Assembly (NCBI GenBank): GCA_002778215.1
Contig: PCDM01000024.1
Span: 12,501 to 76,500 of the forward strand
Direction: 5' to 3'
Source: Esteya vermicola
Taxonomy: Eukaryota; Ascomycota; Sordariomycetes; Ophiostomatales; Ophiostomataceae
DNA length: 64,000 nucleotides
Part shown: positions 10,695-20,357 of the stretch, in pieces
How the letters are laid out: every line of letters starts with the position of its first letter
Position numbering within the stretch: the first letter of the stretch is position 1
Program-made: the position numbers and the translations under genes
Notes under the pieces: model-generated
Database searches by the model: none
What the model saw: only the letters and a program-made list of their open reading frames with translations
Told to the model about the DNA's origin: nothing

Positions 10695-12481
10695 TTACAC
10701 GTCTGCTTTCTCCACGTGTGCGCTTTGCTGCTTGTCGTTGTAGACGTGGTCTTGCTGCTCGGCGTCATCCGTACCATGACGACCAATCTGCCACCAGGGA
10801 AGGTTGAAGAGACGATCCATGCTCTCAAGACTGCGACCAGCTGTTTCTGGGACAAAGAACCAAACCCAGAAACCACCGAGTATAGTGACGACAGCAAAAC
10901 ACCAAAAGGTGCCGCGCGGCGTGATGCCTCCATTATGAACATCCAAGAGCATGTTGGGAACAGCACGCGAGTTTCCATACTGATTGACAAAGTGCAGCAT
11001 CATAGCCCAGGACGTGGCAATGGCTCGAATGCGAAGTGGAAATAGCTCAGCCGTGAGCAGGTATTGCATGCTATTCCATCCGAGTGCCCAGCCAAAGCCA
11101 GACACAAAGATCATGGCTATGGCACCCCTCGATGCCGAGCGGAACCGGGGGTCCAGGGAGCTCAGCTTTTCTCCATCACTGCTTGTCTGCTCCGAGGGCA
11201 CCGCTGTGAGGAATCCAGCCACGTATAGCATCGCGATGGCCTGCAGCGTGATTCCTATCAGCAGAGCCCGCTTGCGCCCAATCACGTCGACGAGGAAAAG
11301 GGCGCATAGCACGGCCGCCGTGAGCTTGACGAGTCCAAAAACAGCCGTCACCAGCAGCGACTCATTCTGGCCTGAAATACCCATCATTTTAAAAAAATCA
11401 ACGGCATACAGCGTGATGGATCCAGCGCCTGACCATTGGGACAAGAGTTGAACCATGGACTGTCACTGTCAGTAGACGTTTTCTTTTGCCAATAATGTGC
11501 TTCTCTACATACCGTGAGATAAAAACAATAGAGATTTCGTGGTATGGTAAAAATTTCTTTCAAAACACCAGTCATGCCAATGCCCTTGGTGGCCTCTAAT
11601 TCCTCTTGGTGGGCGGCCGCAATGGCATGAATCTCGCGTGTAACATACTCATGGTCCTCGGGGAGCTGACGCAGCCGGGCCATGGCGGCCATGGCCTTGT
11701 CCATGTGTCCATGTTTGACGTAGAAGCGCGGAGATTCAGTCTGCAAGAAGGAGAGCAAAAAGATAATACCGGCAAACATGATGTGCAAGCTCGTTGGTAC
11801 GAGCCATCGCGGAGGTGTGGTATCGCCCAGATTTACTTGGCATCCATAGTTGGTAAAGTAGGCGAGCACGATGCCAATGTAGACGAATCCGGTAAAGATG
11901 CACGTGCAGAGACCACGGATTGATGCCGGTGCGATCTCGGCAATGTATACAGGGCCGACGACAGGCGTCTGGCCAACACCCAGGCCAGCAATGAAGCGGC
12001 CAGCATAGACAGCGCTGAGGTTACCGTTCGAGCCCATAAAGATGGCAATACCGAGGATCCAGAGCAGACAGAGTTGGCGTGTGGCCCAGATGCGGCCAAT
12101 GCGGTCGCAGATGACAAAGGCAACTTTTACATGTTAGATGGACACATCTGTAACGGGGTGATGAGAATGGGCCAGAACTGGTAGAGAAACTGGTTTAGAG
12201 GACATACATAGTGCTCCTCCCACACTGCCAATCTGTACCATGGCTGACACATTAGCCTTGATATTGGCCTGCGTTACCTTGTCATACGAGCTATAGTGGA
12301 TGCTGTCCTGGAAGTTCTTGGAGTTGAAGGCGCCTGCAATCAGACCCTCGTCCACGCCGCGAGCGGCGCCCAGCAGACCAAAGGAGAAGACGGCAAACCA
12401 TAAACGCCAGTTAAACACGCCCTTGGGCTCGCCCAAGTTCTTGAGTTTGAATATGTTGACAGGTTTCTTGATGCCCGCCAT
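10695..12481 (-). CDS. MFS sugar porter (sugar/H+ symporter family)
   Basis: Coding exons 12481-12208, 12123-11513 and 11459-10695 join in frame to 549 residues. Introns of 84 and 53 bp have GTATGT donors. The start is the ATG giving MAGIKKPVN. Sugar-porter signatures are present: GAARGVDEGLIAGAF in the first membrane segment, DRIGR after segment 2, GRFIAGLGVGQ with PVYIAEIAPASIRG, a TESPRFY motif (PESPR variant), LLSQWSGAG in segment 7, DVIGRKRAL, and PETAGRSLESMD after segment 12. About twelve hydrophobic segments fit the length. It should import a sugar or related polyol at the plasma membrane, but the substrate cannot be read from the sequence. The gene is divergent from the ceramidase gene, with about 1.3 kb between them. 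No defects are visible. Confidence 0.9.
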
Positions 12482-13780
12482 TGTCCCAGATTTGTGGCAA
12501 AGTCGAGGTGCTAAAAGGGATGCGGCCGAAGTGTGCACTAGAGAGAGAATCACTGACGAAGATGACTGTGAGAGGCGAGGAGTTTATATATTGCACAGAA
12601 GGGGGGGGTGATCCTCTTGACCACGGTAGTGCCGCCCCTCATACGATATGTTCTTCCACGAACGAGCATGGATTTCTTGTTTTGTGTCTATATTTTATTA
12701 CGATTTTCTCCGCACGTCTGTTCTGCTAGCACTACTACCACCTACAATGTGGTGCTGGATGCTAATATTGCCAACCCTGTTAGGGCAGTGGTTCGTTGCT
12801 CCTGTCTTTGAATTCTCCCTTTCTCTTGAGCCTTGTTATGTAACGTAGGACCTCGTGACCAAAATGCATTGCCGTTTTTGGTATTGTCTTGCCGCACTTG
12901 AGTTGTTATCTTGGGCTTTTTCTGTTGTCTGTGGGGTTGATTGATCCTTTCTCAACTTACCCCGCTTCTTGGAACTTGTGATGAATGCTGGGGAAGAAGG
13001 CAGCTGCCCAACCAGATCATCCTATTCTCGGGTGACTTGGAGGGCTGTGGGGTCAGGGCGGGGGAGCTCTGTCAGAGTTCATATTTAGTGCCGCAATTCT
13101 GGAACTACCTCGGTCGTTCTGCAATGGAGAGCGAGAAGAAAATAACTCGGAAGAGGTAGATGGCCAGATCTTGGACGACTCGGCGTAGAACTCGTATTTA
13201 CGAGTAGAGTGGAGTCATGTCAGCGTGTAGTTCCCCAGGTATCATCAAGCTGTTGTGAATGCAACAGCTGGCAGAACCGGTAAAGAAAAAACAAGATGAC
13301 GATACAAAAAAATGATAAAGGGAGAGCAAAATGAGGCGAGGAAAAGAGACGCAAAGTTGAAATTTGGAGTGAATGACTATTATTAGTCTAGACTATAAGG
13401 GGAAAGAAGGGACCGAGCTAATAGGACGTACTACACTAATGGGAGCATGACAAAAAAGCATAGGTTAGGATTACAGTCTAAAAATGGGAGGTACATTGTA
13501 CAAACGGAGTAGTACTATTATGTAATACATATCTTAATAATAACTCTTGTAATCACATAATAATCATATGGTGTACATAGTACATCAGTTCTGTGCCTCA
13601 CAACTTCCCTAACAGGATATTGCGGCCTGCTTCTCGACATCCTTCCGTTTCTGCAATTTTCGTCTTCCACCTGCTCTCGTCACACTCCATCTCATTCCTC
13701 AACCTAGACCACTCCCTCCAAGTATTCTTACCGCCATCCTATAGTCCTATCCTCGCACAAACGTACCCTTCTACTGCATC
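12482..13780. other. Intergenic, divergent promoters
   Basis: Lies between the sugar porter (-) and the ceramidase (+). It holds a G run (about 12601-12608) 120 bp upstream of the porter start and an AT-rich segment at 13300-13600. I see no gene; short open frames here have no recognisable product. Confidence 0.6.
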
Positions 13781-14817
13781 ATGGGCCACCATAATCGCCA
13801 CTTCGCCGGCGATCCTCACGCACTGCATGGAGCTTAGAGTCCTCCGACCAGCAAGGCAAAGTGAGGGCAGATCCCAGAGATGGAAGCATTCGGTGGGCAC
13901 TGCTGACTAAAGAAATAATGGTGACGCAGTTTCTGCGAGGAGGACTATGTTGTCAGCAAATACCTTGCCGAGTTTATCAACTCTCTGACCAACTTGGCGT
14001 ATGGTAGGTCTCCCCTCTAGCTCCCAGGCGGCAAGAAAACACGGATGGGCCAACCCAACATCTAACGCCCCCCCCCCTCCCCTCCCTAGTCTACTATGCC
14101 CTTTACTACATGTACGGTCCTGGAAGCGGCAGCCGCAGCCCGTTTCGTCCCCGCATCGACTTCATGTCGGCTTCGCTACTCCTGCTAGGTCTCGGATCCT
14201 TTAGCTTCCACGCCTCGCTGCGGCAATTCTTTCAGTTTGCCGACGAGCTGTCCATGCTCGGCCTTGCCTGGGCAACGCTGCAAGGGGCCCTCTTCTCGCC
14301 GCACCAGACGCCGCTGCGCAACACGACAAGCACCGCTGTTCTTGCCATTGGCATCCCGCTCTTTGGCGTCTTTTATGTCTGGAGCGGCGAGATCCTCTAT
14401 CACGTCGCCGTCTTTGGTGTGCTCATTTCCCTCATCGTCCTCCGTGGCTACTACGCCTTTTACTGGTGTATACCCGGGCTGCCCAACGACAAGCGCCTTG
14501 CCTGGGGTCGGCGGGGCAAGAAGACAGTCGCCCTCCTTGTCGCTGCCTTTGTCCTGTGGAACATTGACCTCGAGTTTTGTGCCCCTCTGCGCCGGCTACG
14601 TACCTCCCTCGGCCTCCCCTGGGCCTGGCTCCTCGAGCTGCACGGCTGGTGGCACATCCTCACGGCTGTCTGTGCAGACCGCACCATGCAGCTCGTGCGT
14701 GAGGTCCATGCGGAGGTCGAGGCCATGATGGAGGTCGGTAAAGACAAGGAATCTTCCAGCACGCCGCAAAGCAAGCCGCACTCGATTCTTCCTTCTTCTT
14801 CTCCGCCAATGTCATAG
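13781..14817 (+). CDS. Alkaline ceramidase (Ypc1/Ydc1 family) with in-frame UAG at codon 19
   Basis: Exons 13781-13860, 13930-14003 and 14090-14817 join in frame to 294 codons including the stop. Introns of 69 bp (GTGAGG, branch CTGAC) and 86 bp (branch CTAAC) are clean. The enzyme hydrolyses ceramide or phytoceramide to a sphingoid base and a fatty acid in ER/Golgi membranes. The family marks are present: FCEEDYVVSKYLAEFINSLTNLAY near the N-terminus, SFSFHASLRQFFQFADELSMLG with the metal/active-site Ser, His and Asp, and LELHGWWHILTA with the C-terminal His pair. About seven membrane segments are seen. The oddity is TAG at 13835-13837, between HALHGA and SPPTSKANFCEE, at the position where the family has a conserved Trp (TGG), for example in the W-G-x-T-T-S context of yeast Ypc1. 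Everything else is intact. The next in-frame ATG is at 14110, after the conserved CEE motif. Recent nonsense mutation, base-call error or UAG-to-UGG mRNA editing are all possible. Confidence 0.85.
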
Positions 14818-15087
14818 AGGACGGAAACGGCTGTAGTCCCTGCAGGCAGACGGGGCGAGGCGGAAACATGTTGGAGACTGGTCTTTTAGCCGTAATACAT
14901 ACACTAAATCAGCAGAAATGAACAAATTCAAGCACTTTCAATACATCCATGCATGATGGACAGCCGAGTCCTCCGACCATCATTCTTATCCTGGGGTTTT
15001 TTTGCTCTCTTGTGGTTTCCCCCTTTCAATGCTGATCCTATTTGATTTTCCTTCTGTAACGTCAGACCACTCTTCTCTTTCCTTGCG

Positions 15088-16626
15088 ATGGCGAGAACAC
15101 AAAAAGGACACGCAAGAACCATGATCGTTCTCTTTCTTACAGCCGTCATGTCCGTATATATTTTCCTCCAGACACCAAGAGCACCGAGAATTCCAAAAGA
15201 GTCAAGAGAAGCTAGTGTGGCAGGTGATATCCAACTTCGCAACCACACTGCCGCAGCCAAGCTACCCTCTCTCTTCCAGTGGCTCTCGCTGACAGACGCT
15301 GAGTGCCGTGCCACTTTTCCCGGGTTGACACAGCCCATCGATGACCAGGTGGCCAAGGGACCGTTTGTTCTCTCGCCTTCGGGCGCACTGGGGCCACTTC
15401 AGGCGCGCATTCGAGGCAAGCAGAGACTGATGGAAGTACTGACCGCCGAGAATACGAGCATGCTGCCACCGGAACTTCTAGACACCCGTGCCGCCGCCCT
15501 ACACCAAATCTATCGAGCATTAGTGACAGCACCCGACAACAGCCAGCAAGTGCCGCTGCCAGACACAATCTTCTCAATGAACATTCAGGATCATCCTTTT
15601 GGCTCGTCGTGGACATACGCGGAGCCTGCATGGGCTGCCCCGTCTGCTGGCAACGCACCCATTGGGCGCCCCTTCCTAATGCCACACTTTTCCTCCTGGG
15701 CTTGGCGGCCACATGTAGTCGGATCCATGGCTCGAGCGGCTGCCGCAATTGACCGACTAGAGTCAACGTTGTCCTGGTCGTCATCATCGTCGTCATCCTT
15801 TGCAAATAAGCGCCGCCAGGCCGTCTGGCGCGGCTCAGTGAGGTTCTCCAGCTCCCATCGACCGACCCTGCGACAGCAACTGCTGGTCGTGGTCGAGCAG
15901 AGTAAGAACGGTAGCACGGAAGAAGAGAGAGAATGGGCGGATATTCGGGCAGTAGAACCCGAGGCGGCGGCTGAGGCGTCGAAGCAGGCAGAGGGCACCC
16001 TAATGATTGAAGACTTTTGTCGCTACCGGTACATTGTCTACACAGAGGGCATTACCTACAGCGGCCGGCTCCAGTTCCACCAGCTGTGCCGCAGCATCAT
16101 CCTTACACCCCCCCTGGCGTGGAAGCAGCACACGACCCATTTGGTGCGTCCGCTCTATTCGAGCGATCTCGATCTGCGTCCCGAGATGAGAGAAGGAGGA
16201 GAACGAGAGGAAGAGCAAGGGGGACAGACACGAGGCTCTGCTCCAAGCTGGCACCCTTCTGCAGATGAGGAGCACGCCTGGCCTCATGTCTCTATGGACA
16301 AGGCGAACCTCGTCTTCGTGGCACCCGACTGGTCCGATCTCGCAGCCACCGTTCACTGGCTCGAGGCACATCCTGCCGTTGCCGAGGGGATCGCTTCGCG
16401 CCAGCGATCCTTGTTTGCAGGCTCGCATGGCTGCAGGGGCTTTCACAGCCCCGCGGCCGAGGCCTGCTATTGGCGGGCACTTATCCGAGGATGGGCGGCC
16501 GTGGTCCGGTACAACGAAAGCCTCTTATTGGAAGGCACAGGAAGAGGCATCCCATGGGAGTCGTTTGCCTTGGGACTCACGGAGAGCAAAAGTAGTGGAA
16601 TGGAGCGAGCATCCTACGTCTTGTGA
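15088..16626 (+). CDS. Glycosyltransferase family 90 (CAP10-like) type II membrane protein
   Basis: A single exon encodes 512 residues. The N-terminus has a short basic segment followed by a membrane anchor (MIVLFLTAVMSVYIFL, residues about 12-27), as in Golgi type II glycosyltransferases. The C-terminal half carries the CAP10/GT90 pattern: KRRQAVWRGSVRFSSSHRPTLRQQLL, a stretch with DFCRYRYIVYTEGITYSGRLQFHQLCRSIIL, and TPPLAWKQHTTHLVRPLY. GT90 includes Cryptococcus Cap10 and POGLUT-type enzymes, but donor and acceptor are unknown for most fungal members. Ser-rich (about 230-245) and Glu/Gly-rich (about 368-385) inserts interrupt the domain. The stop codon lies inside the 3' end of the opposite gene, a 13-bp tail-to-tail overlap. 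Confidence 0.85.
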   Translation: MARTQKGHARTMIVLFLTAVMSVYIFLQTPRAPRIPKESREASVAGDIQLRNHTAAAKLPSLFQWLSLTDAECRATFPGLTQPIDDQVAKGPFVLSPSGALGPLQARIRGKQRLMEVLTAENTSMLPPELLDTRAAALHQIYRALVTAPDNSQQVPLPDTIFSMNIQDHPFGSSWTYAEPAWAAPSAGNAPIGRPFLMPHFSSWAWRPHVVGSMARAAAAIDRLESTLSWSSSSSSSFANKRRQAVWRGSVRFSSSHRPTLRQQLLVVVEQSKNGSTEEEREWADIRAVEPEAAAEASKQAEGTLMIEDFCRYRYIVYTEGITYSGRLQFHQLCRSIILTPPLAWKQHTTHLVRPLYSSDLDLRPEMREGGEREEEQGGQTRGSAPSWHPSADEEHAWPHVSMDKANLVFVAPDWSDLAATVHWLEAHPAVAEGIASRQRSLFAGSHGCRGFHSPAAEACYWRALIRGWAAVVRYNESLLLEGTGRGIPWESFALGLTESKSSGMERASYVL

Positions 16627-17729
16627 GGTGCCACCTCCATCATATCGAGCCACTCCATGACAAAGCCCGTCACGATGCGTGACCAGTCACGCAGGACCGC
16701 CTCGTTCACGTGCTTCTGGCCGGCCTGGCCCTCCGCAGCATCTGGCACCAAAGGCAGCACAGGGACACCACGCTGCATAAAAGGAACGTAATCGGCGAAG
16801 CGGCCAGATTGCGCCTTGCTTCTCATTACCGACTGCCGTACAGGCGGTGGCCGTGTGTCTGGGAGAAAGGGTTCGGGTGAGGACGGCGAAGAGGACGGCG
16901 AGAGCCCCAGAAGCCGTAGGCGGCGCATGCGTTGCTCTACGGCTGCAACGGCCGCGTAGACCCAGTGGGTCGTGGAAAAGTGCGACGAGATCCTTGGTTC
17001 ACTGTCGATGCCGAGACCTTCCAGCATCACCAGCAAGCGGATTTCGTCGAGGCTGCTGGAGTAGCCGTATCGAGACGCCGACAGTGCCGGGTTGGTCGTG
17101 TGCTCCCAGGTGGCCGCGAGGTCGGTTGCATTCCCGCCCAGAAAAACGACTTGCGTGGCCATGTCCATAGGCACAGTGCCACCCTCACCGAGCTCTTGCA
17201 TTTCTTGGTACATTTGTGCCGCGTACGCCTCGATGCTGCGGGCCACGTGCATCAGCAGCACGCACGAGGCAGCCGCAGCCGGCGTCGTATCGTCGTCATA
17301 GCGAGCGACCAGCGTAAGTAGATTGGCCTGGCCAGTCCGCGTCCAGGGCGGTTCGCGGCGGAAGATGAGATGGGCGTTTTGTGGCTCCCATGGTTCCTCG
17401 GCCTGATCCCTCCGGCTATCAGACGAGGTCGTGTTCACCCAGTGCACCGTCCACGTCGGCAGATTGGCCTGGAAAAAGGTCACCAGGTGGGCCTGAACGG
17501 CAGCATAGGCAGCCGTGCCAGGAGAGCGAGGCTTCTGCAAAAGCGGCGCGAGAAGAGAGCCACTGCTCACCGGGTCGAGGTCGGCCTTGGAGACAGCAGG
17601 CGTGAGACGCAAAAAGTCATCGGAAAGGGACGTGTATGCGCGTGCCCGATGAGAGAAGAGGACAAGGAGAAAAATAAAAACAGAGCCGAGGTTTGAATGG
17701 CCTAACAGAAGGGGGCCAGAGGGAGCCAT
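16614..17729 (-). CDS. Glutaminyl-peptide cyclotransferase-like protein, active-site residues lost
   Basis: A single exon encodes 371 residues with an N-terminal signal peptide (FIFLLVLFSHRARA). The fold is that of the M28-type secreted glutaminyl cyclase: LPTWTVHWVNTTSSD, HLIFRREPPWTRTGQANLLTLVARYD, LLMHVARSIEAYAAQMYQEMQELGEGG, the HTTNPALSASR region, ISSHFSTTHWVYAA and a VPFMQRGVPVLPLVPDA stretch. In active enzymes the segment after LTLVAHYD carries a Zn-binding Asp (ATDSA-like). Here it is shortened to DDDTTPAAAASCVLLM with no such Asp. The FLDGEEA box with the Zn-binding and catalytic Glu reads FLGGNATDL. The C-terminal His-containing HT.xD loop is altered to KHVNEAVLRDW. The protein is therefore probably catalytically dead, though the frame is intact, which argues for a retained non-enzymatic role or a very young decay. 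The family assignment is firm; the function is not. Confidence 0.8.
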   Translation of the reverse strand: MAPSGPLLLGHSNLGSVFIFLLVLFSHRARAYTSLSDDFLRLTPAVSKADLDPVSSGSLLAPLLQKPRSPGTAAYAAVQAHLVTFFQANLPTWTVHWVNTTSSDSRRDQAEEPWEPQNAHLIFRREPPWTRTGQANLLTLVARYDDDTTPAAAASCVLLMHVARSIEAYAAQMYQEMQELGEGGTVPMDMATQVVFLGGNATDLAATWEHTTNPALSASRYGYSSSLDEIRLLVMLEGLGIDSEPRISSHFSTTHWVYAAVAAVEQRMRRLRLLGLSPSSSPSSPEPFLPDTRPPPVRQSVMRSKAQSGRFADYVPFMQRGVPVLPLVPDAAEGQAGQKHVNEAVLRDWSRIVTGFVMEWLDMMEVAPHKT

Positions 17730-18549
17730 GGCGACTACTCGTATGAGGTTGAAATCTGTCGAGTGACTTCGTTGATTTTTTTGCTTTTTATTCTGTTATT
17801 CTTGTTATAAACATTTTTCCACGGTAAGTCATACTCTTTACGAGTACTCTCTCGCAGTGCGTACGGAGTACGCTGCACGAGTATATTTACTATCTTTGAA
17901 ACAGAGATGAAGCAAGTCGAGCCGAAGGGCGGATCTGCCAATCCAACTTGCCATCGCTAGCAATCTTATCCACTTGCGAGTACGTACGGAGTACGAGTAC
18001 AAGTACTCCGTAGTCCTCCAATGGATCATCCTGTGTTGTCCATGCGGCGACTGGGGATCCCGCCTATGAGATACTACGAGTAGGAAATAAGCATTCTCTG
18101 TACATAGTACGGTTGCATTGAGCGGTTTGGCTCCGTAGCTTCCAACAAATGCGGTTTCAGAGTAGCACTATTCTTGGTCTGTCGCTGGGACACAATGTGG
18201 TATTGGCAGCTCCTTGCTTATGGAGTAACATAGTACGGAGTACAGTAACTGGCAAATAGGGGGGTTTGTCACTCACAATACTTCACAATACAGAAGAGCC
18301 GCAGTTTTATGTTTCCCCAGTTGAACTTTGTTTTCCCTCTCTGGTTGATACAGCCGTCTTTCTCTTCATCTTCATCGTTCCTCTTCTTTTATTTCCCTCC
18401 TTCTTTTCTTCTCTTTTCATCTTCTTACCTGGGCTGGCTTCCCATATTCTCGTCAAAGTATATACATTTCTAGACTGTATTTTTTGGTACTCTTCTTCTC
18501 TCTATCTTTTCTTCCAATCCTTTTTTCTTTCTTTCTGTTTCTTCGCAGC
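17730..18549. other. Intergenic with GTAC-palindrome clusters
   Basis: Divergent spacer between the cyclotransferase-like gene (-) and the UstYa-like gene (+). Dense short motifs of the TACGGAGTAC / GAGTACTC type occur at 17838-17880, 17977-18012 and 18230-18245. The last 200 bp before 18550 are pyrimidine-rich, typical of a fungal 5' leader. No gene seen. Confidence 0.6.
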
Positions 18550-19785
18550 ATGGAATCAAAGTATGAGAACGTTCGCCAGGGCAGCCACTGCAAGGCCGAG
18601 CCCATCCGGCGCACAAGCCGTGACGAAGACGAGGACTTGGATGATCTGCACAGTAGTGGCGGAAGCAGCAGTACTACCGAGGTGGACGAATCGTTGCTCG
18701 GCGAGAAGTGGCACAAAAGTCGAGGACACAGTGTGGAGGACGAAGACTATATGGACGACTTGGAAGCACATGGTCAGGCCCAGTCGCGGCTGTCGCGATC
18801 TGCCTCTTCCGACTCTTCCACCTCTCCGAGACAGCGGCAGCGCCGGCCCTGGCGGAGAGCTGCTACATGCGTCCACTGGGGGCTTGATACCCTGTTGCTG
18901 CTCGCAATCCTGGGCCTGCTGGTGCGGCAACAGATGGGGCAACAGAAAGATGCAGCCCGGTGGGATTTCGGCGGAGACTTTACTGGCGTTGGTCCGGCAA
19001 GGAGTACGTGTAGAGGAGAGCTAAGCATCCAGATCATTTTCTCCATGTCGTCCATCCTTTTCTGCCAGCTAACTCCATACAAGTCAGTCAGCAAATCAAA
19101 CGCTTCAAGTCAGACCAATCATACGCACCCATGAACTCATCTGAATTCTTCACAGAAGAAGTGCTTCAAAGGTGGAATCAGCTGATGCCAGGTATGCGTC
19201 TCTCGTTCTCAACTCCTCCATCATTGTGTTCCTCTGGGTCCAAGTGCCATCTGACAATACAGTCGGCATGGGTTTCCAATGGGTCAACGACACTCATCGC
19301 TACCATGACCTGCCCACGCCCATTGAATGGCCAGACAAGACAGTCTTTACCACCTCCGTCACACACCAGATTCACTGCCTAGTTAGTGACCTGCCCTTGC
19401 GAGGCTCAAAGAGCCCTTTTATCTCCTTCTCCTCATGCTAAAAGAGCCGCATCTAGTACACCATCGCCCAGACCTACTCCGGTCTCAAGGCCAATTACCC
19501 CATTCCTGATGACCATCACTGGCACATGATCCACTGCATGGACTACATGCGTGAGGCTGTCATGTGCAGTGCCGACATTGCTCTTGAAGGGCACGAGACC
19601 ACCTTCCCCGACGATAATGGAGGTTCCGATGGCTGGGACTCCAAGCATAGTAAGCAGCTTCTTTCTCCGCATCCTTTCCGCGACATGTGCTAACCTACCC
19701 AACTCCTCCAGTCTGCAAAGACTATAGCCAAGTCAAGACCTATCTCGAGAGCGTCCGAGCATATGATGACCAGCTAATCTACTAG
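18550..19785 (+). CDS. UstYa-like DUF3328 protein
   Basis: Five exons (18550-19003, 19084-19191, 19263-19381, 19457-19649, 19712-19785) join in frame to 315 residues. The introns are 62-80 bp. A long acidic/Ser-rich cytosolic N-terminus (about 1-110) precedes one membrane helix (LDTLLLLAILGLLV, about residues 117-130). The C-terminal part has the two family motifs, HQIHC (end of exon 3) and HMIHCMDYMREAVMC (exon 4). Members such as UstYa/UstYb of ustiloxin biosynthesis are oxidases acting in RiPP cyclisation, and many homologues have other or unknown roles. Here no precursor peptide, tyrosinase or second DUF3328 gene is nearby, so a biosynthetic cluster is not supported. A paralogue acting in general oxidation is equally possible. 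Confidence 0.85.
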
Positions 19786-20021
19786 TAGGAAATCCCTTGA
19801 CATACATAGATTTGAGTATATGGGAGCTAGAAAGTAAACAGCCATTGATTGGCAGTCGAATATACGGGAAACATGGGAGACCTATCAAAGCCGTGGGGGT
19901 ATCAAAGGTGTTCGTATACATCTATGGATTCATCAAGTTATAATAAAAAGTCAAACGGGGAAATAAGACGCAGCATAGACAAGCGCCTCCATCTCCACAC
20001 AAAAGCAGGTTCATACGTATT

Positions 20022-20357
20022 TCATCCCGAGCTCACTGGCGGTATAATAGCCACTTCATCACCTTCTTGAATGATGATATCAGGAACAGACGTAGCACCG
20101 TCTTCTGGACGACTACTGCTACTGGGGCCATCGCTGTCCAGAGGAACATCCACATACTCAAGATTGATCGTCACGAGGCTCATATCTAGCACGCCTGCAC
20201 GAATACCACTGTACCGATTCTCGAGCGAGGCGAACAGCATGGACAGCGGCAACGGTGCCCGCAGCTGTTCATAGTCCTTTTGCGTGTACGTTGTGGCAGC
20301 CGCAAAATACAACATGTTGAAGTGGCCCTTGAGAGGTCGCGGAGGAGACACGGACAT
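20022..20357 (-). CDS. cnxG: Molybdopterin synthase sulfur carrier subunit (MOCS2A/CnxG/MoaD)
   Basis: A single exon encodes 111 residues with the beta-grasp pattern of MoaD-type proteins: HFNMLYFAAATTYTQKDYEQL at the start, a middle LFASLENRYSGIR helix, SLVTINLEYVD, and a C-terminal EGDEVAIIPPVSSG. The C-terminal glycine is thiocarboxylated and supplies sulfur for conversion of cPMP to molybdopterin, together with the large subunit MOCS2B in the cytosol. A Ser/Asp-rich insert (DSDGPSSSSRPEDG) is longer than in bacterial MoaD. The tail is Ser-Gly rather than the usual Gly-Gly; I believe this occurs in other fungal members but could not check it. The partner gene is not in this window. Confidence 0.85.
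   Translation of the reverse strand: MSVSPPRPLKGHFNMLYFAAATTYTQKDYEQLRAPLPLSMLFASLENRYSGIRAGVLDMSLVTINLEYVDVPLDSDGPSSSSRPEDGATSVPDIIIQEGDEVAIIPPVSSG

Noticed and set aside
15088..19785. A secondary-metabolite or RiPP cluster around GT90, the cyclase-like gene and the UstYa-like gene
   Set aside because: No precursor, core synthase, cluster regulator or transporter in the group, and neighbours on both sides are housekeeping genes.
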